A stretch of DNA of 64,000 nt from Ascaphus truei. Lineage: Eukaryota > Chordata > Amphibia > Anura > Ascaphidae. Made by a program: the position numbers and the translations under genes. The notes beneath the pieces were generated by a model that was given only the letters and a program-made list of their open reading frames with translations, ran no database searches and was not told where the DNA came from. The stretch is from contig CM071570.1 in the NCBI GenBank assembly GCA_036426205.1, positions 144,997,095-145,061,094 on the forward strand. Reading direction: 5' to 3'. How positions within the stretch are numbered: position 1 is the stretch's first letter; every line of letters begins with the position of its first letter. Below, in pieces: positions 43,036-55,139 of the stretch.

Positions 43036-44340
43036 GTTTAGATGCTTTCGTGATGAATCCTTTTAGGGAAGCAAATTACATTGTGAAGTTGTTTAAAAAA
43101 ATAAATGTCGTCCTCCATGTGGAATTGCCCCCTTAAATTTTTATATGACAGTTTCATCCTTCATTTACTCTTAAAACGGAGTGCATCAGCAATCATTGCT
43201 AGCAGCCAATTAATACTACCTATCATCTCTCTGCCCAAATGTATGCTACAGTTACTCTGCATACGTGAGATATGCAAAACTTTGGCATGCGGTTGTGAAC
43301 CATGCAATATTTGCTTGGTTTTAATTGCAAAAACAGCCGCAGCTGAGTCCTGAAGAATTAAGTGCAGGGGTAATCCAATTGTGTTTTATGTACAAATTTA
43401 AAAAACACTCAATTTAGGGCGCACACACCATGTTTATCTCAATGTCTGGTGATATTTTGCATAAAGCTTCATCATTTTGCAACATTATTAGCCCTTTGAG
43501 ACCTGGTGTAACATTCATCTAAATCAGATTCACATCCGTTTAATTCTAGGGGGTATGAATTAATCCGATATCAAGTATCACATTGTGGTCGTTCCTCGCA
43601 TACTAGTCTCTGTACATACCCTCATCAACTAACGTTTTTTTTACCACCCAGGTAAATCTGTGAGTGCATGCAATTGGGTATTCCTGTTTCTTTCCGTCTG
43701 TGGAAAGAGACACCTCTCTCTTTTGTCGCTACTATTGATTTGGTAGCCACCTGTTTTGCCTCGGCTGTATTTGGTGGGAGAGACTATCATCACTACCACC
43801 AATATACATTTGTATCCATCCAGTGAAGTATATTAGGGGTCCACCAGGTCTATGCTTTTCCTTTTAAAGAGAGTGTCTACTAGGGGCAAAGGTACTAGCG
43901 AAGTCGGTTTCTGTCCTTTCAGTGGTTAATTGGCCCTCTTGACAAGTGGTCCAGAACCTTATTCCTGTGTGCACCACTGGTCAATATAACCTGGACAATA
44001 TTCGGTCAATGGTTTTATCACAGCCCTAAAATAGTGTACATTTTAAAATATTTTTGGAACTATAAGTTCACTGACCTCTTCATTTGTTAGACTGTGCTGG
44101 TCCAGCCTAAATAAAAGGTAATTAACAAGCTAAAAATAGGGATAATATTTTACCATTTTCCATTTTCCTTTTTATCTTTGCCACTTTTTCATAGGCCCAA
44201 ACAAAGAGTGATTCATCTGTTTTGTTTTTTTGGAAGTCAGCAGAAGTCAGCTCAAAGATATTTAAGGGTTCTCCTCTGAGGGGTCACCTGTTAAAACTAG
44301 AGTCTCTCTATCTTCTCTCACTATTCACCTCTTTGCCCTA
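43036..44340. other. No gene seen
   Basis: Mixed AT-rich DNA; no domain-bearing frame, RNA gene or clear element end found. Confidence 0.5.
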
Positions 44341-44343
44341 ACT

Positions 44344-44681
44344 CAGTGGCCTCCAAATTTTTCAGTACAAGGGACACATCGTATAGTCTACACATTTTCA
44401 CGGGCCAAAGAAAAAAAATCTTTTTAATATTTTTATATATTTATATATTTTATAAATGAATGAATAAGTTTTATTTGGATCTTTTTGGGGTAATCAGCAT
44501 AATATGATTCAGAACAAAAGAGAAATGTAACAATTACAAAGAAAGGATGCCATGCTTACACTGGGAAATGATAGATAATGAGCAGAAATATATATATATA
44601 TATATTTCAAGTTGCTGCGGGCCAGATAAAATCTTGTGGGGGGCCTGATGTGGCCCTCGGGCCGTAGTTTGGAGACCCCTT
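44344..44681. mobile_element. hAT-like MITE with 8-bp target duplication
   Basis: Starts CAGTGGCCTCCAAATTTTTC; the right end, reverse complemented, is AAGGGGTCTCCAAACTACGG. Flanks are CCCTAACT (44336-44343) and CACTAACT (44682-44689), an 8-bp duplication with one difference, as expected for hAT. The subterminal TGATGTGGCCCTCGGGCC region is typical of vertebrate hAT MITEs. An AT microsatellite is inside. Confidence 0.8.
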
Positions 44682-44689
44682 CACTAACT

Positions 44690-45815
44690 GAAACTTGGCT
44701 CTCACACTCCGACTCTGGAGGCAGCTTTATCCTAGAGTGGCCTTTTCTTCCCACACATACATCACCCCTTGAGACAGGGGGATGCAGTAGGAATTCTTCT
44801 CATTGTAAGTTTCAGCCCATAGCTACACCTGTCCCTTGACATTCTCATCCTTTGAGGCCCATTCGCCTTCTTTCTCCATTCTCTCTGTGTATTGCTGTCA
44901 CACATGGTATATTTGGAAAGGAGCGTAAATGTTAGAGATTACCAATATAATCTGAGAAATGTTTTATCTCAATTATATATCTACTATGATGAAATTGTTT
45001 TGGCCAACATTTCATAGATTCCCTTTTTTTATTTAAAGTATAGAGACTCCTCTTTTTTTGTTTTCTGACGTGTTCCTGCTTGGTAAGGTGGGAAATTTGT
45101 AAGAGCATTATATCTGATTAAAAAGATTCAAACTGTGATAATACTGTCTTCTTGAGTGGTCATTCATTCTCCCTCCCACACATTTCATGACATACATGTT
45201 AACATCAATAATTTATAAAAATTTTGGACATTTATTTTATGCCCCCAAATCTTTTTTTAATGAGTAATGATATATGGCGTTGGCTTTATACATTTCAAAT
45301 TGCAACTTCTTTCTGCTTCATTGCTTCATACTGTACTCATGTAAAGTAAAATATTGACCAAGTTTCAAAATATAGCTACACGACAAAAACAGTAGCAGGG
45401 AAAGTACAGAATATTATTCTCATGCTTGAAGTAATTTATATATGGAGCAAAGATTTATATTTTCCAAATGTACTTAACAACAATATTTAAATGGCACTTC
45501 AGTTATAATACTGAAAAAGTATTACGTTCCAGAAATGAAGGCGAAGATATTTCTCCAATACAAAAAGGTCCACTCATCCCAACTTTATATTGTATTGTAA
45601 TTATCTTAGTAAAGTAAAGTTTTTTATGCAAGTAACACATGTAATTATTAACGTACGTTTGAAAGGTTAGACGTAAAACATTTGAGTTGGGCAGCTAAGG
45701 ACCAGCCAATTCTCAGTAGAGAATAAGTGTGGGCGTACAAAATGAGAATTGGAAAAGCTGGTTCTGTTTTCTTGTACCACCCTGATTCCCAGAGTTCTTT
45801 ACTGGTACTGTTTCA
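44690..45815. other. No gene seen; right part may be L1 3' remnant
   Basis: AT-rich DNA. The part from about 45660 rightwards, read on the minus strand, may continue the L1 ORF1 remnant into its downstream spacer. Nothing else recognised. Confidence 0.4.
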
Positions 45816-45819
45816 GAAT

Positions 45820-46684
45820 CTTGAGGCAAAGACATTCCCTGCACCTACAGAAATGGTTCCATGAAGCTTTCTGCATCTTCAGCTATTACAAACGTGTATT
45901 TCATCCTTCATAAAGACTTATAATTTAGCAGGAAAGTGATATTCAACTTTGGTCTGTCTCTCGAACAGTTTGGCGCGAACCGCAGAAAAATCTTATCTCG
46001 CGTTTGCAATATCTGATGAGTAGTCTTGAAAGGTGAGCAGAGTATTTTTGAGTAGTATGAGCAGAGCTTTTACAGTATATTGAATTTTTTCTTTTGTTTC
46101 TGTATGCTCAAACAAGTTCAAGATTGCTTTCAAATGCTAACAGCTTCACCATTGTAATTCTTGGTTTTGCAGAATCTCTCTGTGGCCTACTCAGAGCACA
46201 CGTTCAATTAATAGAGGTAGCTTGGCTTTGTCCATTCACAACAGCAAGGCCAGTGCTGAGGCAATAAAAGATAAAAGCTCACTGTTCATTTCGAGGTCTG
46301 CAGGAATACCATCAATTCTCAGAATGTTCCAGCGTGAACAATTTTTATATTCTTTCAATTTGTCAGTAAGCTCAGTATTAACTTTCTGCAGATTTAGAAT
46401 GTGTACTATTTGCCTCTTTATCTAACCCTGAAGGTCACTGCGTATTTGTTCCAAGTGACCTAATTGTGTACATGTTGTCATATCAGAAAGCTCTTATATT
46501 ATTCAAAAGAGTTCTTTAAAGCATCACATATTGAATATATTACTGATGTTATTATGGTAGAGACCATTTTTGTGATACATGCTGTCAAACTCACATTACA
46601 TGCATAAGCTCTGGACTCACCCAAAATTAACGCTGATTTGTTTCTCTCGTCTGCTTTTTTAGCATGCTGTTGTTTAGCTGGCAT
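45820..46684 (-). pseudogene. L1/Tx1-type LINE ORF1 remnant
   Basis: Minus-strand remnant of the RNA-binding ORF1 protein. It starts at ATG 46684 (MPAKQQHAKKADERNKSA), passes through a coiled-coil-like part with INTELTDKLKEYKN-like residues and an ILRIDGIPADLE segment corresponding to the conserved NIRI-GIPE motif of L1 ORF1, and ends with FQDYSSDIA, DFSAVRAKLFERQ and FPAKL, the typical C-terminal domain pattern. Several stops and frame changes interrupt it. ORF2 is not found downstream on the same strand, so this is a fragment. Confidence 0.7.
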
Positions 46685-46759
46685 CTCCAACGGGACTGCA
46701 GTGAGGCATTTTTGTATAGGAACTATAAGATACTGTATCAAGATATTGGTAGGATTTCT

Positions 46760-47340
46760 GATTTAGCCGAGCTCTAGTGAGGCATACTGTATCTGCCTGG
46801 CAGCTTGTTATACAGCCCCTAAGAAATGTTTTGTTTTTACTAGAAATACTATACGCATTGGATTATTATAAACATTGATATGTCTGTCTTCACCAATCAG
46901 GAGCGAGGCATGTTGGATTAGATTTGTTTTAAAAAAATTCAACCATATTATTAAAAAACAAAACAATAAAAAACAAATGTTAGGTACAGTATGTCATTAG
47001 GATTAAAAAATTCCTTCTGAACTTCGATTAGTAGTTCAAATTTGCGTAGATTATATTGTGAACCCTCGGATGTGCCCAACCTAGCTAAAAACAACCCAAC
47101 AGTAAGACTTTAACATTCAAACTGAATTCTCTCAAAATAACATTGTCTTCTTCTAAACTATTATATTTCCTAACAAACCACTACAAATGAAATACTCTAC
47201 AAATGAATACCCAAGAATGTGTTTTGAGTCTGTTGAGGGTTATCTTCAAATTTAAACAGAAATTATACTTTCACAACATAACTGGGAGAATCAATATTTA
47301 AATATGTTCTTTGACATTGAAGACTGTGTATTAAGCATGT
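46760..47340. other. No gene seen
   Basis: AT-rich; no recognisable feature. Confidence 0.5.
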
Positions 47341-47354
47341 GCAAAGTTTTCGAG

Positions 47355-47412
47355 AGAGAGAGAGAGAGGGGGGAGGGGGAGAGAGAGAGAGGGGGGGAGG
47401 GGGAGGGAGAGG
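47355..47412. repeat. (GA)n/(G)n simple repeat
   Basis: GAGAGAGAGAGAGAGG and GGGGGAGGGGGAG tract. Confidence 0.9.
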
Positions 47413-47639
47413 TAAGGCGTGCAAAACTTGCAACAATGTACCTTCAATAGCCATATTAGCCATATTTGGCTAATAGGTCTAATGGTCAATGGCTTGGGGG
47501 AGGGTTGTTTTGTTGGGGGATGGGTGTAGGGGCAGGGGGGCTGGATTATGGGGATAGGTCCCTCGGGGAGGGAGATTGGGCTGTCTGGAAGAGGGGGGGG
47601 TAACCACCATGACATAGTAGTCGGGTGGTAAGGGCATGG

Positions 47640-49215
47640 CTGCCAACAGAAATCATGGGACCCAGGACAAATGAAAGGAGCAGGGCCCCCCCAAACCATA
47701 GTGCATCTACCACGTAAAAAAAATTTTAGCACACAACTTTTACTTAACTCCCCAATACATATAAAAATACACCCCCAATACATATAAAAATATATCCCCC
47801 CCAATACATATAAAAAAAGACACCCCCTATACAAATAAAAATCAGACTTACATTGTGGATGGTCTCAGGTCAGGCCCGGTGGCTGCAGGGTGGCTGGTGG
47901 CTGTGGGTGGGGGCTGTGGCTGCGGGATGGGAGGTGGGTCGGTAACTTAGGGAGGGCCGGTGGCTGTGAAGGGGGGGCCGTTGCTGAGGGAGGGCAGTGG
48001 GCCGGTGGCTTAGGGAGGGCCAGTGGTGGTGGCTGCATCTTGGGGGGGGGGTGGCTGCTACCTGGGGGGGGTAGGCCGGTGTGCTACTGAGGGGTTAGGC
48101 TGGTGGCTGCTACTAGGGGGCGCGCCAGAGGCTGCTACTCAAGGGGGTGCGCCGGTGGCTGCTACTGGGGGGGCGTTGCTGAGGGAGGGCTGGTAGCTGT
48201 GAAGGGGGTGCAGTTGTTACGGGGAGGGGGGCGTTAAACCTGTGGCTGCAGGATGGCTGGGGGGCGGGGGGGAGTGGCGGCTAGGGTTGCCTGGTGGGGT
48301 GTCCAAAAATACTGGACACAATGCTAAAATATGCGAGACCATCCCAATACATATAAAAATATAGCCCCTCCCCAATACATATAAAAAATACCCCCACGTC
48401 CTCCCAAAACAAAAAAAACCTCCCCAATACATATAAAAAGTACCCGACTACCCAATACATATAAAACATATATACCAACCCCCCAATATATATATAAAAA
48501 AATATACCCAACCCCAATACATATAAAAAATACCCCAACCCCCCCCCCCCCAATACATATAAAAATCAGACTTACCTTGGGGATGGTCTCAGGTCAGGCC
48601 CGGTGGCTGTGGGGTGAGGGGGGCCGTTTGCCGGTGTGTGCAGCAGAGGGACGGATGTTGCGGAGGGAGGGGGGCAGTGGCAACGGGAGGTGGGGGTGCA
48701 ACGGGGGGAGGGCGGTGGTTGGTGGTGCTGCGGGGGGGAGCCAGTGGCAGGCGGTGCTACGGGGGGGGGGGGGCGGGGGGGGGGGGGGGGGGGGGCTGGT
48801 GGCTGGCAGTGCTACGGGGGGCGGTAGCTGGTGGTGCTACGGGTGGGAGCCGGTCCCTGGCGGTGCTGTGGGAGGGAAGCCGGTGGCTGGCGGTGCTACA
48901 GGGTGGGGGCCAGTTGTGCTGTGTGGGGGGCAGTGACTGTGGGGGGCCCGACGGCAGGTCACAGCAGTTTCCGCCGGTCCCACCCCACTGTAGGAAACTG
49001 TCCCATGCTGAGCTGCTCATGCGCGTGCCAGGCCTCCCTCACACCGGCGCCTGGAAGCTTGGCCCAGCTAACTTCCGGCGCTGCCGTCTGAGAGACCCGG
49101 GTGCAGCCACACTGCATTTTTTTTTAACGGCCACACAGGGGGCCTGGGCGGCCAGGCCCCCTGACTCACGGGGCCCAGGACACCAACCCCGGCAGACCCC
49201 CTGTTGGCGGGCCTG
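47640..49215. mobile_element. MITE-like element expanded by G-rich and CCAATACATATAAAA minisatellites
   Basis: The outer parts look like a DNA-element pair: left CTGCCAACAGAAATCATGGGACCCAGGAC, right GGGGCCCAGGACACCAACCCC and CTGTTGGCGGGCC. Inside are two blocks of CCCCAATACATATAAAAAT units (47748-47840 and 48345-48575) and two blocks of G-rich units such as GGCCGGTGGCTGCTACTGG (47870-48290 and 48590-48960) with runs of up to about 30 G. The long open frames are products of the low-complexity sequence. Confidence 0.5.
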
Positions 49216-49219
49216 AGTA

Positions 49220-49620
49220 AGGGTGATTGTATTGACATTGGTTACCTTAGTGGTTATGAAGGCATGCATAACTCCTGCTTTCATGGCCACTATGGTTTCC
49301 AAGGGATTAATACACTGGTCATGGATACATTATTTGGCCTATTCCAGCCTATTCACTTTGACTTCCTATATTGCTAAAGCAATGTAGGAATCCAAAGTGG
49401 CCCACTTCAGAAACCTGAAAAATACCAAAATATTGTTGTTAATGCCAGGTATATCCACAACCTGAAAAAATGCTTTTTAAAATGTGTTATTTCCTTCATT
49501 AAATTTAACGGATTGCTGAGGATATACATTGAGGTGGTCCCAACCTCTTTTGCATTCTATTAGCACAAATGTCCGTTAAAGTTAATGGAAGGCAGTTTTT
49601 AACAGAAAAATGGCACTTAA
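49220..49620. other. No gene seen
   Basis: Ordinary AT-rich sequence; nothing recognisable. Confidence 0.5.
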
Positions 49621-49624
49621 CATA

Positions 49625-51110
49625 TAGGGCAGGCCTGCACAACTCGTAAAGCGAGAAGGGCCGAACTGCTCCAAGGAAAATAATTTGGGCCGTACGGGTA
49701 AAATCATCATCATCTCTCCTCCAGCACCTCTCATCATCATCCTCATATATCTCCCCCAGCACCCTCATCATCATCCTTCATCCTCATATCTCCCCCAGAA
49801 CCCTTCACTATCAACCTTTGCGATACTCCTCATCTATCTCTCATACCCCCATCTCTCCCCCTCACCCACACACATAATACTCCCTCTCCACATCAACACA
49901 CAATACCCCTCTGCACACCACACACATCCCACCCCCCCTGCACCTCACATCTTTCTCCCCCCCCTGCACCTCACATCACTCTCCCCCCTGCACTTCTCAC
50001 ATCACCTCTCCCCCCCTGCACCTCACCTCACTCTCCCCCCCTGTCACCTGCACACACTGTCCACCTGTCACTCACCCCCTCTCACCTCACACATCCCCCG
50101 CACTCAATCCTTCCCTTGCACCTCACACATCACTCTCACCCCTTCCACCTCACCTCACGTCTCCCCCCCTCCCCCCGCCCCCCTGCACCTTCGACACACT
50201 CACTCTCCCTCCCCTCTGCAACCCTCACATCACACTCTTCCCCCCTGCCACGTCACATCACTCTCCACTCCCCTCACTGCCACCTCCCACTCATCGTCTC
50301 CCCCCCTGCCCCTTCACCTCACAACAATCCCTCTCCCGCCCCTGCACCTCACATCCTCACACTCCCCCCCTCTGCACCTCACATCACTCTCCCCCCCCCT
50401 GCACCCTCACATCACTCTCCCCCTGCTACCTCACTCACTCTCCTCCTCCCTCCCTCACCCCTGCAACCTCACATCCATTCTCCCCCTCTCATCTCCCAAT
50501 TGACCCCCCCCGCACCTCCTCAATCACCCCCCGCACGCCTCCAAGCCAACACCCCCCTTCCTTGTCACCTCCAATCAACCGCTCCCACCTAACTGCACCT
50601 CCCTCACTCACAGCCCCCCCCGCCTACAAACCTCCAATCTCCCCCCTTCCCCCTCCAAGGACCACCCCCTGCACCTCCAGGAACCCCCTCTGTCACCTAC
50701 AATGACCCCCCGCACTCCAATCCTTCACACCTCCAATGATCCCCCCCTGCTTTACTCCCATACCCTCCCCTTTCCCTCCAGACCCCTCCCTGCACCTCCA
50801 ATTACCAATCCCCCAGTTCACCTACCATGAACCCCCCCTGCACCTCCGATTACCCCTGCACCTCCCATGACCCCCGGTCCTCTGCATGACCCCCCAAGCA
50901 CCTCCAATGACCCCCCCTGCACTGCCAATCACCCCCTGCACCTCCAATGACCCCCTGCACCCCCAATCATCCCCTGCACTTCCAATCCCCCCCCCTGCCC
51001 CTCACATCACCCTCCTGCCACATCCCCACCCCTGCCCCTCACATCACCCACCTCCCCCTCTGACTCACCATCACCCCCTGTCCCCGGCTCACAAGTCAAC
51101 AGGGAGCCTT
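49625..51110. repeat. C-rich minisatellite (CCCCCCTGCACCTCACATCACTCT)
   Basis: After a hAT-like start (GGCAGGCCTGCACAACTCGTAAAGCG, 49627-49652), about 1.4 kb consists of degenerate 15-25 bp C-rich units, at first CATCATCCTCATATCTCCCCCAG, later CTCCCCCCCTGCACCTCACATCA, then CACCTCCAATGACCCCCC. It gives a long Pro/His/Ser open frame (49685-50503) that I regard as non-coding. Confidence 0.85.
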
Positions 51111-51117
51111 CTGCACA

Positions 51118-52440
51118 TCAACCCCGTCCCCCCCCCCACCTGCGCCCGTTCGCTCCTCGCGGGGTACAATAGGGCGGGGCTGGATGCGTATAAACGGACC
51201 GGTGTGGGTGAAATGGGGGGGGGGTCCACGCGGGGGGCCCCTCCGTCCGCGTTGGGCCCACCCATGCGATAGCATGGGGTTCCCTTCGGGGCTTGAGCAA
51301 CGTGACTCGGAGGGGGAACCGTGGTTCGTGTGGATGAAGCGGATATTGGGGGCGGGTGGGGAAGGTAGTGGAGTGCTCCCTTTCCCCGGGACATCGCTTG
51401 CCCCCAAACCGGGTGCTAGGCGAAGGCGCCGGTCGCGCCTCTTCTCGGGGGGTCATGGCAGTGTAGGGCAGTTCCGCGTCCTAAGGGGAGGGTTGGGGGG
51501 GTTCGGGGGCGGTGCGGGGGAGGGGGGGAAGTGATAGTTGGAGGGGTTCGCCCCTATCGCGCGTTTTCCTGGGCCCTCGCGGCCTAGTACGGATGACCTA
51601 GGGCTCGGATGGGACCTGGGGGTGGGTTTTGGCAAGGTCCGCCGCTTTGTATGGCTGTTTCTGGCGGGTGAGTATCCCGGGGTCGGGGGGAAGGGGGGGG
51701 ATGCCCGTTCCCGCTGGTTCGTCCGCCTGTGTCGAGTGGCGTTGCAGGGAGGGGGGGGGGTCGATACATAGTTTGGTTGAAGGGCCGTGGATTAGGGCCT
51801 GTTGCAGTCCGACCGCGCTCCGGTCTACGGGGCCCGCGGATGCTGGGTCCTGGGGGCGGCTGTGTGGCCCACCGCAGTAGCGCCAATTGCAGGTCTTTAT
51901 GTGAGAGGGTAGCACAACGGCCCAAGGGATGGGGCGAAGCGATAGGAGGTCGCCTGGGGGTGATCGCGCGCTTGGTTACATTCCCCCGGTCCGGCAGATG
52001 GGGGGTCTACTGGGTTGCACCTGCGGGCTCAGCCATGCCACTTCCTAGGGGGGTGGGTACGCCAAGCTGCGACTGGACACGTGGCTTCACGCGCGTCGGT
52101 TGGAACTAGCGTCCCTCCCGCCGGGCTGGTGTGCGGCAGCCCTTACTCGTGAACACTCCCGGGGCGCTGTCGCTGGGAGGTGGTAGGGGTCCGGTGCGGC
52201 AGGGTCCCGCTCCGGAGCGGGGATACGCTGTCTCCCTTCTGGCCCCCCGGCCCCCTGGGGCTTCCCTCGTCCCGTCTCGCTTGGTTTTTGGATGGGCGGA
52301 GGAGAGGGATTGCGGTCTGGGGGGTGCGTGGGCTGGGGGGGATAGATAGGCTGTTGTATTGAGTCTGGGGATGGGCGAGGGGTTGGAACGGCCGTCGGGG
52401 GTAATTCTCGCACGGGTCATGCTTGGGCTGGGGGCCCTGG
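51118..52440. other. GC- and CpG-rich block, no gene recognised
   Basis: About 1.3 kb, clearly richer in G+C and CpG than anything else of this length in the window, with long open frames in several frames on both strands (for example 51184-51534 plus, 51584-51925 minus, 51729-52109 plus). None contains a recognisable domain, and the overlapping frames reflect the lack of AT-rich stop codons. It does not look like rRNA to me. It could be a CpG island, the core of a large GC-rich element or a misassembled insert. Confidence 0.5.
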
Positions 52441-52469
52441 CACATATCCACGTTGGGATCAGAGGGGAG

Positions 52470-53090
52470 CTCTTTTTTTTAAAGTTTTTTTTTTTTTAAG
52501 TTTTTTTTAAATTTATTTATTAAACTGGTGCCCGTTCGGACTCATCGCGGGCCGCTCAGAGAGGCCCAATGCGGGCCCTGCGCCTCGTCACTCTATTTGT
52601 GTCAGCGCCTGATATAGGGACTCATGCAGTAAGCGCCAATAAGGCTTTTTTTGTTTGTTCTCGCCATGTTTTTTTTTTTTTCCTTTTTTTTTTTTCCGCA
52701 AAAAATGCCCTTTCCTCAATTCAGTAAGCACACCGAAAAGTGGCAAAAAATCGGCCATTTTTTGTTCCCGATAAAAACTTTCGGCAGCCGGGTGCCCGAT
52801 AAGCCACTTTTTCGGCACTTTTTTGAAATCGGCTGGTCAAGTAGCACACCGACTCAGTTTTCGCTGCTGATTGCACCTCACTAAATAATGAGAATTTAAT
52901 GCCAATTCATCCCCCCAGCTAAATTTGGCAATTGGTGAGGAGAGCATAGCATCGGCAGAGGTTGACACTTAGAAAAAATCAGGCCTTTTTTCTCTGGCTG
53001 GGATTGATGCTGGGGTTCTCTGGAGCGATACCCATTAATATCAGCACCGGGCCCCCCGGCATGGCATCCGAGGCAGGAAAAATGCATTTA
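52470..53090. repeat. Poly(T)-rich and 'GCAGTAAGCGCCAATAAGG' repeat
   Basis: T runs at 52472-52512 and 52669-52695, then GGCATTTTTTG- and CGGCACTTTTTTG-type sequence. It shares CATGCAGTAAGCGCCAATAAGG-type wording with the repeats at 58280-58310 (GCGCTTACTGCATAGAGCCC), in inverse orientation. Non-coding. Confidence 0.4.
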
Positions 53091-53096
53091 AAGCCC

Positions 53097-53290
53097 ACTT
53101 CATTACCTTAGCGGACTAACCGCTAAGGCAAAGAAGGTGTTACAGCCGGTGCCAGGTTTATTGTGGTAGTGGGGGTGTGGTGAAGGGGTTTTGGCCTTGT
53201 GGTGGTTGTTTTGGGCTTGCGGGGTTGCGGGTGCACTTACCCCTTCACGACCGTAGCGGTTAATACCGCTATGGTCATGAAGGGGTATAG
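53097..53290. repeat. Two TTAGCGG...CCGCTAA hairpins
   Basis: CATTACCTTAGCGGACTAACCGCTAAGGCAAAG-type palindrome (53098-53142) and ACGACCGTAGCGGTTAATACCGCTATGGTC-type palindrome (53238-53287). They belong to the recurrent hairpin family that marks family C modules. Confidence 0.75.
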
Positions 53291-53484
53291 CCCTCCCGCA
53301 AGCTTTAACAAACCACCGTTGGGGCTAATACCCACTTCGGCAACCCCCCGCTACCCACAATTAAAAAAATACACACACACAAACGCCCCATAATAAAATA
53401 ATATTATAAAATATTTAATTATATATTACTGTCATTTAGGTTATGTGTGGAAAAAAGTGACAAAAATACCCTCCACCAGTGAAC

Positions 53485-54625
53485 ATAAGCCACTGTAAAA
53501 TTATCGTATGTTCTTTGCATGTCTTAGACAGGTCTGCAACCCTGTCTTTCCCCATTGTCACCCAGCATACAGCGCTTCACTGCAGCAGGGATTCTGGGAA
53601 ATGACATGCAATGAGCACTCTGTGCCACCTTTTGTCTCAAACTCGTATTACACAAGCCAATGCATGCTGTTTAAACACAGCTTTTAAACAGAGGCTGGGA
53701 TAGATGCAAAGCCTTAGACCACCTCACATACATGTTTCAATCACTGATGGGTATCATCAGTATGAGGCTGGTCTTAATGGCAAGCAGGTTTGAGACTAGA
53801 CAGGTTAATCACCCACTGTCATTTAGGTTATGGTGGGCTAAAAAAAGTGATAAAAACCCTCCACCAGTAAAGCATAAAGCCCACTGTAAAATATTACTGT
53901 ATGTTCATTTGCATGTCTTAGACAGGTCTGCAACCCTGTCTTTCCCCATTGTCACCCAGCATACAGCGCTTTCCACTGCAGCAAGGATTATGGAAATGAC
54001 ATGCAAATGAGCACTCAGTGCCACCTTTTGTCTCAAGCTCGTATTACACAATACGACGTTTGAGACAAAAGGTGGCACTGAGTGCTCATTTGCATGTCAT
54101 TTCCCAGAATCCCTTGCTGCAGTGGAAGCGCTGTATGCTGGGTGACAATGGGGAAAGACAGGGTTGCAGACCTGTCTAAGACATGCAAATGAACATACAG
54201 TAATATTTACAGTGGCTTTATGCTTTACTGTGGAGGGTTTTTATCACTTTTTTTACCCACCATAACCTAAATGACAGTGGTGATTACCTAGTCTAGTCTC
54301 AAACCTGCTTGCCATTAAGACCAGCCTCATACTGATGATACCCATCAAGGTTGAAACATGTATGTGAGTAGGTCTAATGGCTTTGCATCTCATCCCAGCC
54401 TCTGTTTAAAAGCTGTGTTTAAAACAGCATGCATTGGCTTGAGGATTGGCTTGTGTAATACGAGCTTGAGACAAAAGGTGGCACTGAGTGCTCATTTGCA
54501 TGTCTTTTCCCAGAATCCCTTGCTGCAGTGGAAGCGCTGTATGCTGGGTGACAATGGGGAAAGACAGGGTTGCAGACCTGTCTAAGACATGCAAATGAAC
54601 ATACAGTAATATTTACAGTGGCTAT
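53485..54625. repeat. 1.1-kb near-perfect palindrome built of family D units
   Basis: Left half: unit 1 (53485-53700), spacer (53700-53815, with GATGGGTATCATCAGTATGAGG), unit 2 (53816-54050). Right half: unit 2 inverted (54056-54285), spacer inverted (54286-54440), unit 1 inverted (54440-54625). The centre is at about 54053 (ACACAATACGACG). Units carry ATGACATGCAAATGAGCAC and AGACAGGTCTGCAACCCTGT. The arms differ by few substitutions and small indels. A TA microsatellite borders the right end. Confidence 0.85.
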
Positions 54626-54654
54626 ATATATATATATATATATATATATTACCC

Positions 54655-55130
54655 CAACAACCTCTATACCCCCCTAACATACACATATATGCACATCAAT
54701 GATACTATAGACTGGCGGGGGCCCTCGGGTATTACCCGCAGGCCTGCAGTACCAATTCTGTGCCCCCCCAAATTAATGTCAAAACACATACATACTTATA
54801 AAGAAATAACCCCCCCCCAACACATACAGTATAGTAATGGGCACAATTACTATTATCCACAAATGTATAATAGTGAATGTGCCCATTTTAAATACATAAA
54901 GAACAATAAATACATTAAATACATATTGCACTCACCCTTGTCCGGCTGCCACGATGAAGGCCATCCTCATCTTCAACATCGTCCATGTCCTCCGTTGCCA
55001 ACAAAATACATAGCCAATACATTGCAATTACATTCAGATATCAATTAACCCCTTAATCACCTTATCGGATAATAACCGCAAAGGTAATTAAGGGGTTAAG
55101 CCACCCTGGCCCGATACCCACCCTTCACCC
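54655..55130 (-). repeat. Modular repeat family C, copy 3 (short form)
   Basis: Minus-strand module with GCCCATTTTAAATACATAAAG, a donor-like CTCAC (GTGAG on minus, 54931-54935) and a 60-bp exon-like segment reading GTCCGGCTGCCACGATGAAGG on plus, followed by GGCAACGGAGGACATGG (minus) and the boundary hairpin at 55044-55100. It pairs closely with 57005-57450 on the plus strand. Confidence 0.65.
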
Positions 55131-55139
55131 ATTCATTTG

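Noticed and set aside
49685..50503. 272-codon open frame rich in Pro, His and Ser
   Set aside because: It is a translation of the C-rich minisatellite; units vary in length without keeping a protein repeat, and no domain is present.
51184..52420. Several overlapping long frames in the GC-rich block
   Set aside because: No recognisable domain, and frames overlap on both strands as expected from low stop-codon frequency in GC-rich DNA.
53485..54625. CRISPR-like or regularly spaced array
   Set aside because: The repetition is a palindrome of two long units with long spacers in a eukaryotic repeat, with no short regular repeats.
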